Positions 9,501 through 18,415 of a DNA stretch of 64,000 bases are shown one piece after another. The stretch is from contig JAKFFF010000053.1 of NCBI GenBank assembly GCA_036677145.1, positions 1 to 64,000 of the forward strand, read 5' to 3'. Under the pieces are notes generated by a model. That model searched no databases. It was not told the DNA's origin and saw nothing but the letters and a program-made list of their open reading frames with translations. Origin of the DNA: CADEED01 sp036677145. Lineage in GTDB: Bacteria > Pseudomonadota > Gammaproteobacteria > Steroidobacterales > Steroidobacteraceae. How positions within the stretch are numbered: the first letter of the stretch is position 1; every line of letters starts with the position of its first letter. The position numbers and the translations under genes were made by a program.

Positions 9501-9576
9501 CGTTGGAGTCATCTTCTCCACTCCGCGTGCCGATTTTTTACAAGACAGTATTTGGCTGCTCGACGAATCTTGCCGC

Positions 9577-10035
9577 ATGAAAGCCGATCTCAGTATCAAC
9601 GGAGAAACGCGCGTCGTCGAGGCGGGCGAAGACACCCCTCTGCTGTGGGTATTGCGCGACCACCTCGGGATGACGGGCACGAAATTCGGCTGTGGAATCG
9701 GCCAGTGCGGCGCCTGCACGGTTCACATCGACGGTGTTGCGACGCGGTCCTGCCTGCTGCCGCTCAAATCGGCGGCGGGCATGAAGGTCGTGACGATAGA
9801 AGGCTTGTCGCGAAACGCGGCGCATCCTCTGCAGCGTGCATGGCTCGAAATCAACGTCGCGCAATGCGGCTATTGCCAGGCTGGAATGCTCATGGCGGCC
9901 GCGGCGCTGCTTGCGTCGCAGCCGAAGCCAAGCGATGAACAGATAGACGCCGCGGTGACGAACATCTGCCGCTGCGGCACATACCATCGTGTGCGCGCCG
10001 CGATCCATCGCGCCGCGTCGGCCAAGGTCCCATGA
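9577..10035 (+). CDS. (2Fe-2S) subunit of a molybdenum hydroxylase
   Basis: 152 aa. The N-terminal plant-type ferredoxin fold has the first cluster motif CGxGQCGAC plus a distal Cys (RSC); the C-terminal helical domain has the second cluster motif CGYCQAG...CRCGTY. This is the small subunit of two-component hydroxylases such as isoquinoline 1-oxidoreductase (IorA). It passes electrons from the Mo centre of the partner encoded immediately downstream, whose ATG overlaps this stop (ATGA). A longer frame from 9484 exists, but the ATG at 9577 starts exactly at the ferredoxin strand. Confidence 0.93.
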   Translation: MKADLSINGETRVVEAGEDTPLLWVLRDHLGMTGTKFGCGIGQCGACTVHIDGVATRSCLLPLKSAAGMKVVTIEGLSRNAAHPLQRAWLEINVAQCGYCQAGMLMAAAALLASQPKPSDEQIDAAVTNICRCGTYHRVRAAIHRAASAKVP

Positions 10036-12284
10036 ATCGCGCACCCGCGCTGACACGACGCGAGTTCATCGTCGCCACGGGCGTGGTCGGCGGTGGGATG
10101 GCGCTCGCCATCGTCCCGCGAATCGCGGGAGCCGCGCCCGATGCGGGCGCACCCTCGGAGCTCACGCCGTGGATCGTGATCGGCGCGGACAACACCGTCA
10201 CGGTCCGCGTGCCGGGCCCGGAATCGGGCACCGGGAATTCGACGCAGGCCGCGATGTACGTGGCCGAAGAACTGCACTGTTCCTGGAACGACGTACGGAC
10301 CGAGTCCATCTCTTTCGTGCGCAACGCGCGCGAGGGAAATCTCTACCTGGGCGCGACGGGACTCTGGTCCACGTTCGCGGGCGCCGGCGCGTCAGGCGAC
10401 CTGATGAAGACGTTGACGCAGGCGGGCGCAAGCGCGCGCGAACGCCTGCGCGCCGCGGCCGCGGCGCAGTGGCGGGTCCCGGTCAAGGAAATCGAAGCCC
10501 GGGGCGGCGAGCTCTCGCATGTGCGTTCCGGGCGCATGGCCAGGTACGGCGAGCTCGCGGCGCGCGCGGCCGCCATCAAACTACCCGCGGAGCCGGCGCC
10601 GAAACCACCCGAACAGTGGACGCTGCTGAAGAAGCAGACCTTGCCGCAGGTGTACGCGCGCTCGGTCGTCGACGGTAGTTCGGTGTACGGAATCGACGTC
10701 CAGCCACCGGGAGCGCTGTATGCCGCGTTGCTGCAGTGTCCCGTGCACGGCGGAAAACTCCGGAGTTACGACTTCGAGGCGATCAGGAACATGCCCGGCG
10801 TACGCGCGGTGGTGGTCGTGGATCCGGGCGAGCCGCGGCGCGTGCTCGAGCGTCCTGCGCATTGGGCGCAGACCGACGCACAAAGCGGAGTCGCCGTGAT
10901 TGCCGAGCATTACTGGCAGGCGCGCAAGGCGCTCGAGGCGTTGCCGATCACCTGGGACGAGGGTCCTGGTACGCAATGGAAATCGACGCGTCAGTTGTAC
11001 GACGCCATCCATGCGCGGCTCGACCAGCCGCCCGACGACCTGGTCAGTGATGTGGGCGATGCGCCGCGACTGATCGACGAAGCGGGCGGCGAGGCCGTCG
11101 AAGCGACCTACCTGACTCCGTTCTGCGATCACGCGACCATGGAACCGCTCAACGGCACGGCCCTGGTCACGGAGAACCGGGTCGAGTTGTGGCATCCGGC
11201 TGGCATGGCCGTGCAGGCGATCACGATCGCCACCGAAGAGACCGGCGTGCCGCCGGAGAACGTGCACCTGCACCTGCCGCTGGTCGGCGGAAGTTTCGGG
11301 CGCCGCGTCGGGTGCGATGACGTGCGCATGGTGGTCGCGGTCGCCAGGAAATTCCCGGGCACCCCGATTCACGTGATCTGGTCCCGCGAGGAAACTTTTC
11401 GCCAGGGCAGGTATCGCGACCTGCAGGCGGCGCGGCTGCGCGCGGCGCTCGGATCAGATGGATTGCCCGCGGCGCTGACCTCGCACGTCGCGGCGTGCAA
11501 GTTCGTGTCGTTCGGAATGACCGACGCGGTGTACGTCAAAGGCTGCATTCCGCACGTCCGCATCGAGACTTCGAACGTCGAGACGCACGTACTCACGGGG
11601 CAATACCGCGGCCCGGGATACAACTCACATTGCTTCATCGTGGAATCTTTCATCGATGAATGCGCCGCGCGGGCCCGCATCGATCCGCTCGAGTATCGCC
11701 TGCGCATGTTGAAGAAGTGGCCGGACGCGGCATGGAGAAAATGTCTCGAGGTCGCGGCATCCCGCGCGGGGTGGGGAAGTCCGCTGCCGGCCGGCCAGGG
11801 ACGCGGGATCGCCATCGGAAATTTCGGCGGCGCCGGCGAACCGAAGAGCGGCACCACCGTGGCGGCCGTTGCGACCGTGGAAGTCAGTGGCGCGGGCGAA
11901 CTCGCGGTTCGTTCGCTCGACATCGCGTTCGACTGTGGGCAGACCTTGAACATGGACGCGGTGCGCGCGCAACTCGAGGGATCCGCGGTATTCGCCATGA
12001 ACATGTGCCTGAACGAGGAGATCACCCTCGAGAACGGGCGCGTCGTGGAAGGAAATTTCGACGTCTACCCGATGCTGCGCATCGCGGACGTTCCGCGTGT
12101 CATCAACATCCACACCGACGCGCTGAGCGGACACGAGCGGTACGCCAACATGGGTGAGGCAGGCGTCGGCGTCATCGCACCGGCGATTTCCAATGCAATA
12201 TTCGCGGCCACCGGCACGCGGTTGAGAACGATGCCGTTCCGGAACCAGGAGCTGCGGCCCGGGAGCGGCGGCAACACGCGCTAG
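10032..12284 (+). CDS. Molybdopterin-binding large subunit (IorB-like xanthine dehydrogenase family)
   Basis: 750 aa, normal for IorB-type subunits. A twin-arginine signal (TRREFIVATGVVGGG) at the N-terminus predicts export of the folded, cofactor-loaded dimer with the small subunit. Family landmarks include the glycine-rich GGSFGRR segment that contacts the cofactor, QYRGPGYNSH, and the C-terminal GEAGVGVIAPAISNAI run with a Glu in the position expected for the catalytic base. It should hydroxylate an N-heterocycle or aldehyde with water as oxygen donor. No FAD subunit or cytochrome is adjacent, as is common for Ior-type enzymes. It forms a translationally coupled pair with the preceding gene. 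Confidence 0.92.
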   Translation: MNRAPALTRREFIVATGVVGGGMALAIVPRIAGAAPDAGAPSELTPWIVIGADNTVTVRVPGPESGTGNSTQAAMYVAEELHCSWNDVRTESISFVRNAREGNLYLGATGLWSTFAGAGASGDLMKTLTQAGASARERLRAAAAAQWRVPVKEIEARGGELSHVRSGRMARYGELAARAAAIKLPAEPAPKPPEQWTLLKKQTLPQVYARSVVDGSSVYGIDVQPPGALYAALLQCPVHGGKLRSYDFEAIRNMPGVRAVVVVDPGEPRRVLERPAHWAQTDAQSGVAVIAEHYWQARKALEALPITWDEGPGTQWKSTRQLYDAIHARLDQPPDDLVSDVGDAPRLIDEAGGEAVEATYLTPFCDHATMEPLNGTALVTENRVELWHPAGMAVQAITIATEETGVPPENVHLHLPLVGGSFGRRVGCDDVRMVVAVARKFPGTPIHVIWSREETFRQGRYRDLQAARLRAALGSDGLPAALTSHVAACKFVSFGMTDAVYVKGCIPHVRIETSNVETHVLTGQYRGPGYNSHCFIVESFIDECAARARIDPLEYRLRMLKKWPDAAWRKCLEVAASRAGWGSPLPAGQGRGIAIGNFGGAGEPKSGTTVAAVATVEVSGAGELAVRSLDIAFDCGQTLNMDAVRAQLEGSAVFAMNMCLNEEITLENGRVVEGNFDVYPMLRIADVPRVINIHTDALSGHERYANMGEAGVGVIAPAISNAIFAATGTRLRTMPFRNQELRPGSGGNTR

Positions 12285-12339
12285 GCGCAAGTCCCGTTCG
12301 TATGCTGGAATCCGCATTCCTCGCAGCGGAGCGGATTAC

Positions 12340-14109
12340 ATGCGTTCGGCGATCGCCATGTTCCTGGTTTGCCTTTCCACCCCTTCGCTCGGACAGACGG
12401 CGCTGCCGCCGGGTTACTGGACCGAATCGCAATCCGCGGAGATTCTCGCCAAGACCGAGGTCATCCGGCTCGCGCCGTCGCTCGATGCGCTGGACGAGGC
12501 GGAGCGCGGCGCCTTGCAGGATCTGCTCTCGGCCGGCGAGGTGATGCAGCGCTTGTACGAGCGCTCGAAACATCCCGAGGCCGCGGCGTCGCTGGAAAAG
12601 CTGAAATCGCTGCATGAGAAGCTCGGCCAGCCGGCCGTCACCCGGAATCTGCTCGATCTCTACCGGCTCAACCAGGGTCCCATCGCCATCACGCTCGACA
12701 ACCGGCGCGAGGCGTTCCTGCCGGTCGCGCCGCAGACACCGGGGAAAAACGTCTATCCGGCCGATGCAACGCGAGAGCAGGTAGATAGGTTCCTGACGGA
12801 TCACCCGGCGCAGCGCGGCGAAATCCTCGCGGAGCGCTCGGTCGTGCGGCGGGCGACGCGCGCGAACATCGAAGCCGACATCGCAACACTCGAACGATTT
12901 CCCCTGATCCGCGGACTACATCCGGGACGCATCGAAAATCTGCGTTTCCTGGCAAAACGCGCGTCGCCCGAGGCGTTCTACGCCGTGCCGTACGCCATCG
13001 CCTATCCACAGGAAATGACGCGCCTGTTCGCGTCGCTGATGCGCGCGGCGGACAAGGTCGAGCCCGCGGACGCGGAGTTCGCGCGCTACCTGCGCAACCG
13101 GGCCCGCGACCTCGTTTCGAACGATTACGAATCCGGCGACGCATCCTGGGTGACCGGGCGATTCGCACGTCTGAATGCGCAGATCGGCGCCTACGAAACC
13201 TACGACGACGCGCTCTTCGGTGTGAAGGCATTCCACAGCATGAGTATCCTGCTGCGAGACGAGGCCGCGACCAGCGAGTTGCGCAAGGCGCTCGGCGGGA
13301 TCCAGTCCATCGAGGACGCGCTGCCGTACGAGCCGCGCAGGCGCGTGCGCGATGACATGCCCGTCGGCGTCTATGACGTCATCGCCGATTTCGCCCAGGC
13401 ACGCGGCACCAATACCGCGACCATCCTGCCGAACGACGCCCTGTTCACACGGCGCTACGGCCGCACGATCCTGCTGCGCGCCAACATCATGAAGAATCCG
13501 GCGTTGTTCGCCGCCGACGAACGCATCTGGCGCGCCGCGACCGCCGACGCGCATGCGAATGACCTCACGTCCGAGGGCAATGTGCTGCGCACCTTGTGGC
13601 ACGAGATCGGCCACTACCTGGGTCCGGATCGCGACCGGCAGGGGCGCACGCTCGACGTGGCGCTCGCGAATCATGCGGACGCGATGGAAGAGATGAAGTC
13701 GGATCTCGTGTCGTTGTTCGCGCTGCATCGCATGAAACACCCATCGCTGCGCGCCATACAGGCGAGCGGCATCAAGCGCACGCTGCAGAACGTCAAGCCG
13801 CGCAGCGATCAGCCGTACCAGACAATGCAACTGGTGCAGTTCAACTGGTTCCTGGACAAGGGACTGTTGCGCGCGGACCCGGTCACGGCGCGGCTAACTA
13901 TCGACTACGGCCGTTATCCCGACACGATCGACTCGTTGCTGAAGGAAGTGCTGCGGCTGCAGTACGCGGGCGACGAAGCCGCTGTCGGCGCGTTCTTCGC
14001 GAAATGGACGAGGTGGACGCCCGAACTGCACGAAAAGCTGGCCGAACGAATTCGCTCTGCGCAGGGCGCGCGATTCCGGATCGTCAAGTACGCTGCGCTG
14101 GGGGAGTGA
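12340..14109 (+). CDS. Exported zinc metallopeptidase, M49 (dipeptidyl-peptidase III-like)
   Basis: 589 aa with a short signal peptide (MRSAIAMFLVCLSTPSLGQT). The zinc site is H421-E422-I-G-H425 followed by E450-E451-M-K-S-D455. The pairing of an HExxH-type helix with EExxxD about 25-30 residues later is diagnostic of family M49. Eukaryotic DPP III has HExxxH; here the motif has the shorter HExxH spacing. Removal of dipeptides from peptide N-termini in the periplasm is a family-based expectation. The stop overlaps the next start by one base (TGATG), so the two are probably co-translated. Confidence 0.8.
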   Translation: MRSAIAMFLVCLSTPSLGQTALPPGYWTESQSAEILAKTEVIRLAPSLDALDEAERGALQDLLSAGEVMQRLYERSKHPEAAASLEKLKSLHEKLGQPAVTRNLLDLYRLNQGPIAITLDNRREAFLPVAPQTPGKNVYPADATREQVDRFLTDHPAQRGEILAERSVVRRATRANIEADIATLERFPLIRGLHPGRIENLRFLAKRASPEAFYAVPYAIAYPQEMTRLFASLMRAADKVEPADAEFARYLRNRARDLVSNDYESGDASWVTGRFARLNAQIGAYETYDDALFGVKAFHSMSILLRDEAATSELRKALGGIQSIEDALPYEPRRRVRDDMPVGVYDVIADFAQARGTNTATILPNDALFTRRYGRTILLRANIMKNPALFAADERIWRAATADAHANDLTSEGNVLRTLWHEIGHYLGPDRDRQGRTLDVALANHADAMEEMKSDLVSLFALHRMKHPSLRAIQASGIKRTLQNVKPRSDQPYQTMQLVQFNWFLDKGLLRADPVTARLTIDYGRYPDTIDSLLKEVLRLQYAGDEAAVGAFFAKWTRWTPELHEKLAERIRSAQGARFRIVKYAALGE

Positions 14110-15086
14110 TGCGCCTGACCCTGAAAGCCGTGCAGGCAAAGTACCTGATCGCCTTGCCGCTCGTGTTGGCGGGGCCCGCTCTGGCGGATGCCATTCATGC
14201 ATCGCCGCGATACGAACTGTCGCCCGAGGATCGGGCGGCCGTGGAAATCGCCGCCTGCATGAAACCGCACGGGCTGAAGCTCGATCGCGCCCTCGCTTAC
14301 GACTTCAAGGAAGACACCAACGCCACCGCGCGGTGCAAGTCGCACGGCTCCGTCGATCGGCAGCCCATGCACTACCGCGTGTCCTGCGTGCGCGAGGACG
14401 GCGGGTGGAGATGCTGGAACACCGTCGAATACCTGGGCGCGAGGATCGGCGCGAAGGAGCTCTATCTCGTTGCGCCGCGCGAGCGCATGAGCGAGGCGTT
14501 CGGCGCGACGAAGTATCTGATACAGACGGGCAAGTTCGATCTTCAGTCGGCCGGTATTGCCGATGAGCTCTCATTGAAGCACCGGACTATCTACCACGTG
14601 CACGCGGAGCCCGCCGGTGAGCGCGCCGTGAGGATTCAGAAGGGCCTGCAATGGCTGTATGTCGAAAGGACCCCGGACGGCTACCGTGACGTTCCGGAGT
14701 CCGAGGCGGCCGTGCTTGGAGCGCGGATCGAGGAGGAAGCCGCGTCCAGGCGGCCTGTCTACACCTATTTCTCGGGCCACCAAACGGGCGATGCCCGGTA
14801 CTTCCGGCAGGCGTTTCTCCCGACGGCCCGCATCGAAGGAAATCGCGACGGCAAGTTCGTTTCCTGGACGCTGGACGAGTACTGCGCGCTCTTCAATGGC
14901 ACGATGGCCAATGATGAAAGGCTGCGTGTGCGCACGATCGACATTTCCGACATGACCGGCGATTCGGCGATCGCGAAGGCGACCCTCGATCACGGCGGCG
15001 TCGTCTTCACCGACTACTTCGTGCTGCTGAAGGTGGACGGCGCGTGGAAGATCGCCAACAAGGTGTACAACGCGCGAAAAAAATGA
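14109..15086 (+). CDS. Exported two-part protein: unknown N-domain + NTF2/lumazine-binding-like C-domain
   Basis: 325 aa from the ATG at 14109, which overlaps the upstream TGA by one base. A signal peptide (about residues 1-27) is followed by a domain of about 170 residues with four Cys (AACMKPHG, ARCKSHG, SCVRED, RCWN) that may form two disulphides; I do not recognise it. The last 110 residues look like a putative lumazine-binding/SnoaL-type NTF2 fold: YFSGHQTGDARYFRQAF, RIEGNRDGKFVSW, then DYFVLLKVDGAWKIANKVY. Such domains are common small-molecule-binding or structural modules. Coupling to the M49 peptidase suggests a shared extracytoplasmic job. Confidence 0.65.
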   Translation: MRLTLKAVQAKYLIALPLVLAGPALADAIHASPRYELSPEDRAAVEIAACMKPHGLKLDRALAYDFKEDTNATARCKSHGSVDRQPMHYRVSCVREDGGWRCWNTVEYLGARIGAKELYLVAPRERMSEAFGATKYLIQTGKFDLQSAGIADELSLKHRTIYHVHAEPAGERAVRIQKGLQWLYVERTPDGYRDVPESEAAVLGARIEEEAASRRPVYTYFSGHQTGDARYFRQAFLPTARIEGNRDGKFVSWTLDEYCALFNGTMANDERLRVRTIDISDMTGDSAIAKATLDHGGVVFTDYFVLLKVDGAWKIANKVYNARKK

Positions 15087-15135
15087 CACGCCGCTCCGCT
15101 AACTAGCAGCGGTGACTTCAGTCCACCGGCCGTTC

Positions 15136-17025
15136 TCAGAACTGCCAGCGCACTTGTCCGAGCACGCTGCGCTCGATCAATGCGCGCGAAGTGGCATCGC
15201 CGTATTCGGGATGGCTCCCGTGCAGAAGGTTGCGGCCCACCAGCGAAAGTTCGAGCTGGGGCGATGCCGGCCAGGCCAGACGCACGTCGAGTTCGGTGTA
15301 CGCCGGCACCACCGGCGCCGGCAGCCGGGCCGTGTGCCTCAGGTTCAAGTCCAGCTGCACTGCCCATGGCAGATCGAAGCGGGACCGCAGCATCGCGACG
15401 TAGTCCGGATCGTTGCGCAGCGTGTTGTTGTTCACGCCCACTGGATCCGTGCTGCCGGCCTTCAGTCGCAGCTCGTCTTCCATCCAGTTGAAGCCGGCGG
15501 AGATGAGCCACGATTCCATCGGGCGGTATTCGCCCCAGGCTTCGATGCCGTAGATTTCGCCCTCGATCTTGTTTTCGATCTGCACGGGGATGGACGTGCC
15601 GCTGCGCACCCGGTCCCACAGATGAGCGAACGCCGTGATCGAGAAGTTCAGCTTGCTCGCGGGCTGGGCGCGATAACCGAGCTCGATCACGTTCGCGACT
15701 TCGGATTCGAAGTCGGGACCGCCGACGACGAAATACGGCGGAAAGCCGGGGAAGCGCACGTCGCGGTCGTATCGCGCCGGCGCGCGCACCGCGCGCGACA
15801 ACGAACTCCACACAAATTGTTTGTCGGACAGTTTCCATGCGAGGCGCGCGTTGGGCAGCACTTCGACGCCGGTGTAGTCGTTGTATTCGAACTTGACGCC
15901 CAGCATCGCGGTCAGCGATCCGGTGAGATCGATGTCGTCCTGGACGAACAGGTTTGCCCAGGACATCGAGCGGCTCAAAGGCACGAATACCGTTGCGAAG
16001 CCGGGCTCGATGTCATCCTGGCCGTGACGGTAACCGCCGCCCCAGATCACACGATGGGCGCCGCGCGCGAAGGAGTGCTGGAAGTCGAGATCGAAGATGT
16101 CCGCGGTCGGGCCGTAGAACAGCGCGTCGTCGCGCTCGGTGTGATCGACGTACGCCTGCACCTGGAGTTGGGAGTTCTCGGCGAAGTCGCGCTGCCAACG
16201 GCCCAGCAGATTGGCGCCTGACACCGAGATGGGCGTGAGCTCGAACGGTCCGATGAATCCGCGATGGCTCGTTTCGCCCTGGTAGGCGTCGCCCTGGACC
16301 GTGAAGGACTCCTGCTCGCGACGCCAGTCCGCGCGAAAGCCGACCTGCGCGCGCTGCCAGTCGTCGTCGAGCGGGATGCCACCGGAGCGTTCACTCCGGT
16401 CCAGCTCCGAATACTTGCCGTAAACGCGGAATGCGCCCGAGCCGAATTCCTTGCCGAAACGCATCGCCGCGCCAAGCTCGGAATTGCCGCCGGCCCCCGC
16501 GAGCAATGTGCCGCCCGTATCCTGCGCCGGCCGTGTGATCACGTTGATGACGCCATTGACCGCGTTGGCGCCCCACAGCGTCGCGCCCGGTCCGCTGATC
16601 ACCTCGATACGTTCCACGTCCTCCAGCAGCAGGTCCTGCTGATCCCAGAACACCCCGGAGAACAAAGGTGTATAGACGGTGCGCCCGTCGACTAACACCA
16701 GCAGTTTGTTGCCGATCGCGTTGTTGAAGCCGCGGGCGCTGATCGCGTACTGGCCGGCGTCGATGCGCGCGACCTGGAGATTGGGTGCCAGCCGCAGCGC
16801 CTCGGGCAGCGTCGTCGCGCCGGAACGGCGCATCGCTTCGGCGGTGATGACGTAGATGGATGCGGCGGCGCCGGCCAGCGGCTCGCGCCGTTTCGACACG
16901 GAGGTCACTTCGAGGTCGAGCAGCTGGTCGACCGACAGCGCCTTGAGCGCACGCAGGGTGTCGTCGTCCGGGCGCGCCGGCGCGGCTAACATCACAAGCA
17001 TGAAAAAACCGAGGGTGTTTTTCAT
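15136..17025 (-). CDS. TonB-dependent outer-membrane receptor
   Basis: 629 aa, in the size range of BtuB/FepA-type receptors. A signal peptide is followed by the plug domain: SVSKRREPLAGAAASIYVITAEAMRRSG, then LVDGRTVYTP, then VERIEVISGPGATLWGANAVNGVINV, the standard plug signatures. The rest is an alternating beta-barrel ending in ...GQVRWQF with a terminal aromatic, the signal for outer-membrane insertion. The N-terminal LEVTSVSKR region may serve as the TonB box. Substrate cannot be read from the sequence; no siderophore or cobalamin gene is adjacent. Confidence 0.93.
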   Translation of the reverse strand: MKNTLGFFMLVMLAAPARPDDDTLRALKALSVDQLLDLEVTSVSKRREPLAGAAASIYVITAEAMRRSGATTLPEALRLAPNLQVARIDAGQYAISARGFNNAIGNKLLVLVDGRTVYTPLFSGVFWDQQDLLLEDVERIEVISGPGATLWGANAVNGVINVITRPAQDTGGTLLAGAGGNSELGAAMRFGKEFGSGAFRVYGKYSELDRSERSGGIPLDDDWQRAQVGFRADWRREQESFTVQGDAYQGETSHRGFIGPFELTPISVSGANLLGRWQRDFAENSQLQVQAYVDHTERDDALFYGPTADIFDLDFQHSFARGAHRVIWGGGYRHGQDDIEPGFATVFVPLSRSMSWANLFVQDDIDLTGSLTAMLGVKFEYNDYTGVEVLPNARLAWKLSDKQFVWSSLSRAVRAPARYDRDVRFPGFPPYFVVGGPDFESEVANVIELGYRAQPASKLNFSITAFAHLWDRVRSGTSIPVQIENKIEGEIYGIEAWGEYRPMESWLISAGFNWMEDELRLKAGSTDPVGVNNNTLRNDPDYVAMLRSRFDLPWAVQLDLNLRHTARLPAPVVPAYTELDVRLAWPASPQLELSLVGRNLLHGSHPEYGDATSRALIERSVLGQVRWQF

Positions 17026-17412
17026 TCCTCGAGCTTTACTCCCTGTCGACGCAAGAAACGTTGACCTGGTTGGGATATATCACGGCTGCGAGGCTAAGTA
17101 TCAGGCAGTGGTCCGGGTGGATAGGGGAACCCCGGAGTAACCAGGCTCCGAAGCTGGTGAGGCCGCGGTGAAATTCCGGGGTGAAGCGCGTGCTGGATGG
17201 ATGGCGGACCGCGTCGGTGTGCGTACCGTGCCCATCTCTATCATTGTGGATGCCGGATCGCGGCAAATCCTTGCCGCCCACTCGTCTCTAACTATCCATG
17301 CCTCGAAAGGGATAGCGGCTCACCCTCGAATGCGTCACAAGAAAGTCATGGAGTGCGTGGTACCTTGCGCCCCCGTCGCCACTCGGCGATTTTCATCTAC
17401 AGGTACACAAAA
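17026..17412. other. 387-bp intergenic region with inverted repeats, unexplained
   Basis: This lies between the start of the TonB receptor (minus) and a small ORF (plus). Around 17100-17200 the plus strand is dense in complementary G/C blocks, for example ACCAG-N9-CTGGT (about 17140-17158), overlapping CGGAG-N8-CTCCG, and GGTGAAATTCC flanked by CCGCG and GGGG. This could be a structured leader RNA. It is not a match I can defend to cobalamin, TPP, c-di-GMP or Moco riboswitches. A minus-strand frame of 81 codons (17036-17281) crosses it but has no recognisable product. Confidence 0.4.
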
Positions 17413-17601
17413 ATGTCTTCGTCGAATCTTGCTGTGCGCATGGAGCACACGGCAACGGATCTGCTTTCCCATCCGCCGCGTCCTTCGCTTCGCATCGTCG
17501 CGAGCAACGAGCGTCCGGAACAGGCCGGTCCGCGCCTTTCATTCACGAACAGGAAGTTCGTCATTCGCGATCAAGGATTCCGGTACTTCCGCATTCGTTG
17601 A
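17413..17601 (+). CDS. Possible small protein (62 aa), unknown
   Basis: ATG at 17413 with an AGG about 10 bases upstream (CTACAGG). The product is basic and ends in NRKFVIRDQGFRYFRIR; there is no signal peptide and no membrane segment. Third codon positions are roughly two-thirds G/C, lower than neighbouring genes but above random for a non-coding frame here, so coding status is uncertain. The conserved-looking tail rich in Phe/Arg could be a nucleic-acid or membrane contact, or a precursor-peptide core; nothing nearby encodes peptide-modifying enzymes. Confidence 0.4.
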   Translation: MSSSNLAVRMEHTATDLLSHPPRPSLRIVASNERPEQAGPRLSFTNRKFVIRDQGFRYFRIR

Positions 17602-17680
17602 TCCGTTCACCCGCCAAGCTCCGCCATCGATCGCATCCGCGACGATGCGCGGCAGCGACAAGCCCGCGACCGTTGCCGGA

Positions 17681-18247
17681 CTACGGGCTCCTCACTATTA
17701 CACCGCAGGCGATACGCGCACCGGAATTGCCGGACGGCTGCGTCGAGTAGTCATCGGCTTTTTCATGCAGGACGACGGCCCTGCCGAGAATGTCGGTAGG
17801 TTGACCGCTGCCCAAAGTGACTCCGGCCACCTTGCCCTCGATGCGGGCATTGCCCTCGGCATCCGACGTCGCGTTGTACATGTCGCCCGCGTGATGAGGG
17901 TCGCCTGCCGGATTGCCGTGCTGCGAACTCGCGGGATTGAAGTGCTCACCCGCGCCGCTGGCGTCGGGCGCGCTGCAATCGCCCTTTTCATGGATGTGGA
18001 ATCCGAATTCACCATTCGGGGCCAACCCGCTGAGGGTCCCGCTCAACTGCACCGCACTGTCCGACGTCGTGAGGGTGAGTGATCCGCTGGCAGTGTTTCC
18101 CTGCGTCGGAACCAGCTGCACTGACGCCATCGTGGATGGAGTGGTGGTGGAGCCGGCGGAAGAATCCTGCGGAGCCGCGGCTCTGTCTCTTTGCCCGCAT
18201 CCACTCAACAAGGATGCTGCGATGCACAGGGGAACAACGTATTTCAT
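17681..18247 (-). CDS. sodC: Cu/Zn superoxide dismutase, lipoprotein
   Basis: 188 aa. It starts with a lipoprotein signal (lipobox LLSGC, Cys at about residue 17) and a Ser/Thr-rich linker, then the SOD fold. Metal ligands are visible: GFHIHEKGDC (first Cu His pair plus disulphide Cys), GEHFNP, HGNPAGDPHHAGDM (bridging and Zn ligands), VVLHEKADDY (last Cu His), and ACGVI (second disulphide Cys). It dismutates superoxide in the periplasm, anchored to a membrane. It is transcribed alone toward the small ORF at 17413-17601. Confidence 0.96.
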   Translation of the reverse strand: MKYVVPLCIAASLLSGCGQRDRAAAPQDSSAGSTTTPSTMASVQLVPTQGNTASGSLTLTTSDSAVQLSGTLSGLAPNGEFGFHIHEKGDCSAPDASGAGEHFNPASSQHGNPAGDPHHAGDMYNATSDAEGNARIEGKVAGVTLGSGQPTDILGRAVVLHEKADDYSTQPSGNSGARIACGVIVRSP

Positions 18248-18415
18248 GTGAAGACCCTCCGGGTACCTCGGCCGAAACGTCAGCCCAGCTTACGTGGCGT
18301 TTTTCGAGTTGGCAGTCAGCAAGCGCGTGCACGACGTCAGCGAGCAGCTTTACTTAGTGCCTCAATTTTTCTGGCTGTCTTCAGTTCGGTTCGGTTGCGC
18401 CGATAGCCGTAAACC

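Noticed and set aside
17080..17210. Cobalamin-type riboswitch upstream of the TonB receptor
   Set aside because: GGTGAAATTCC resembles part of the B12 box, but it is on the plus strand (wrong direction for the receptor) and the CCCGC-ACTGT and GCCACTG parts are missing.
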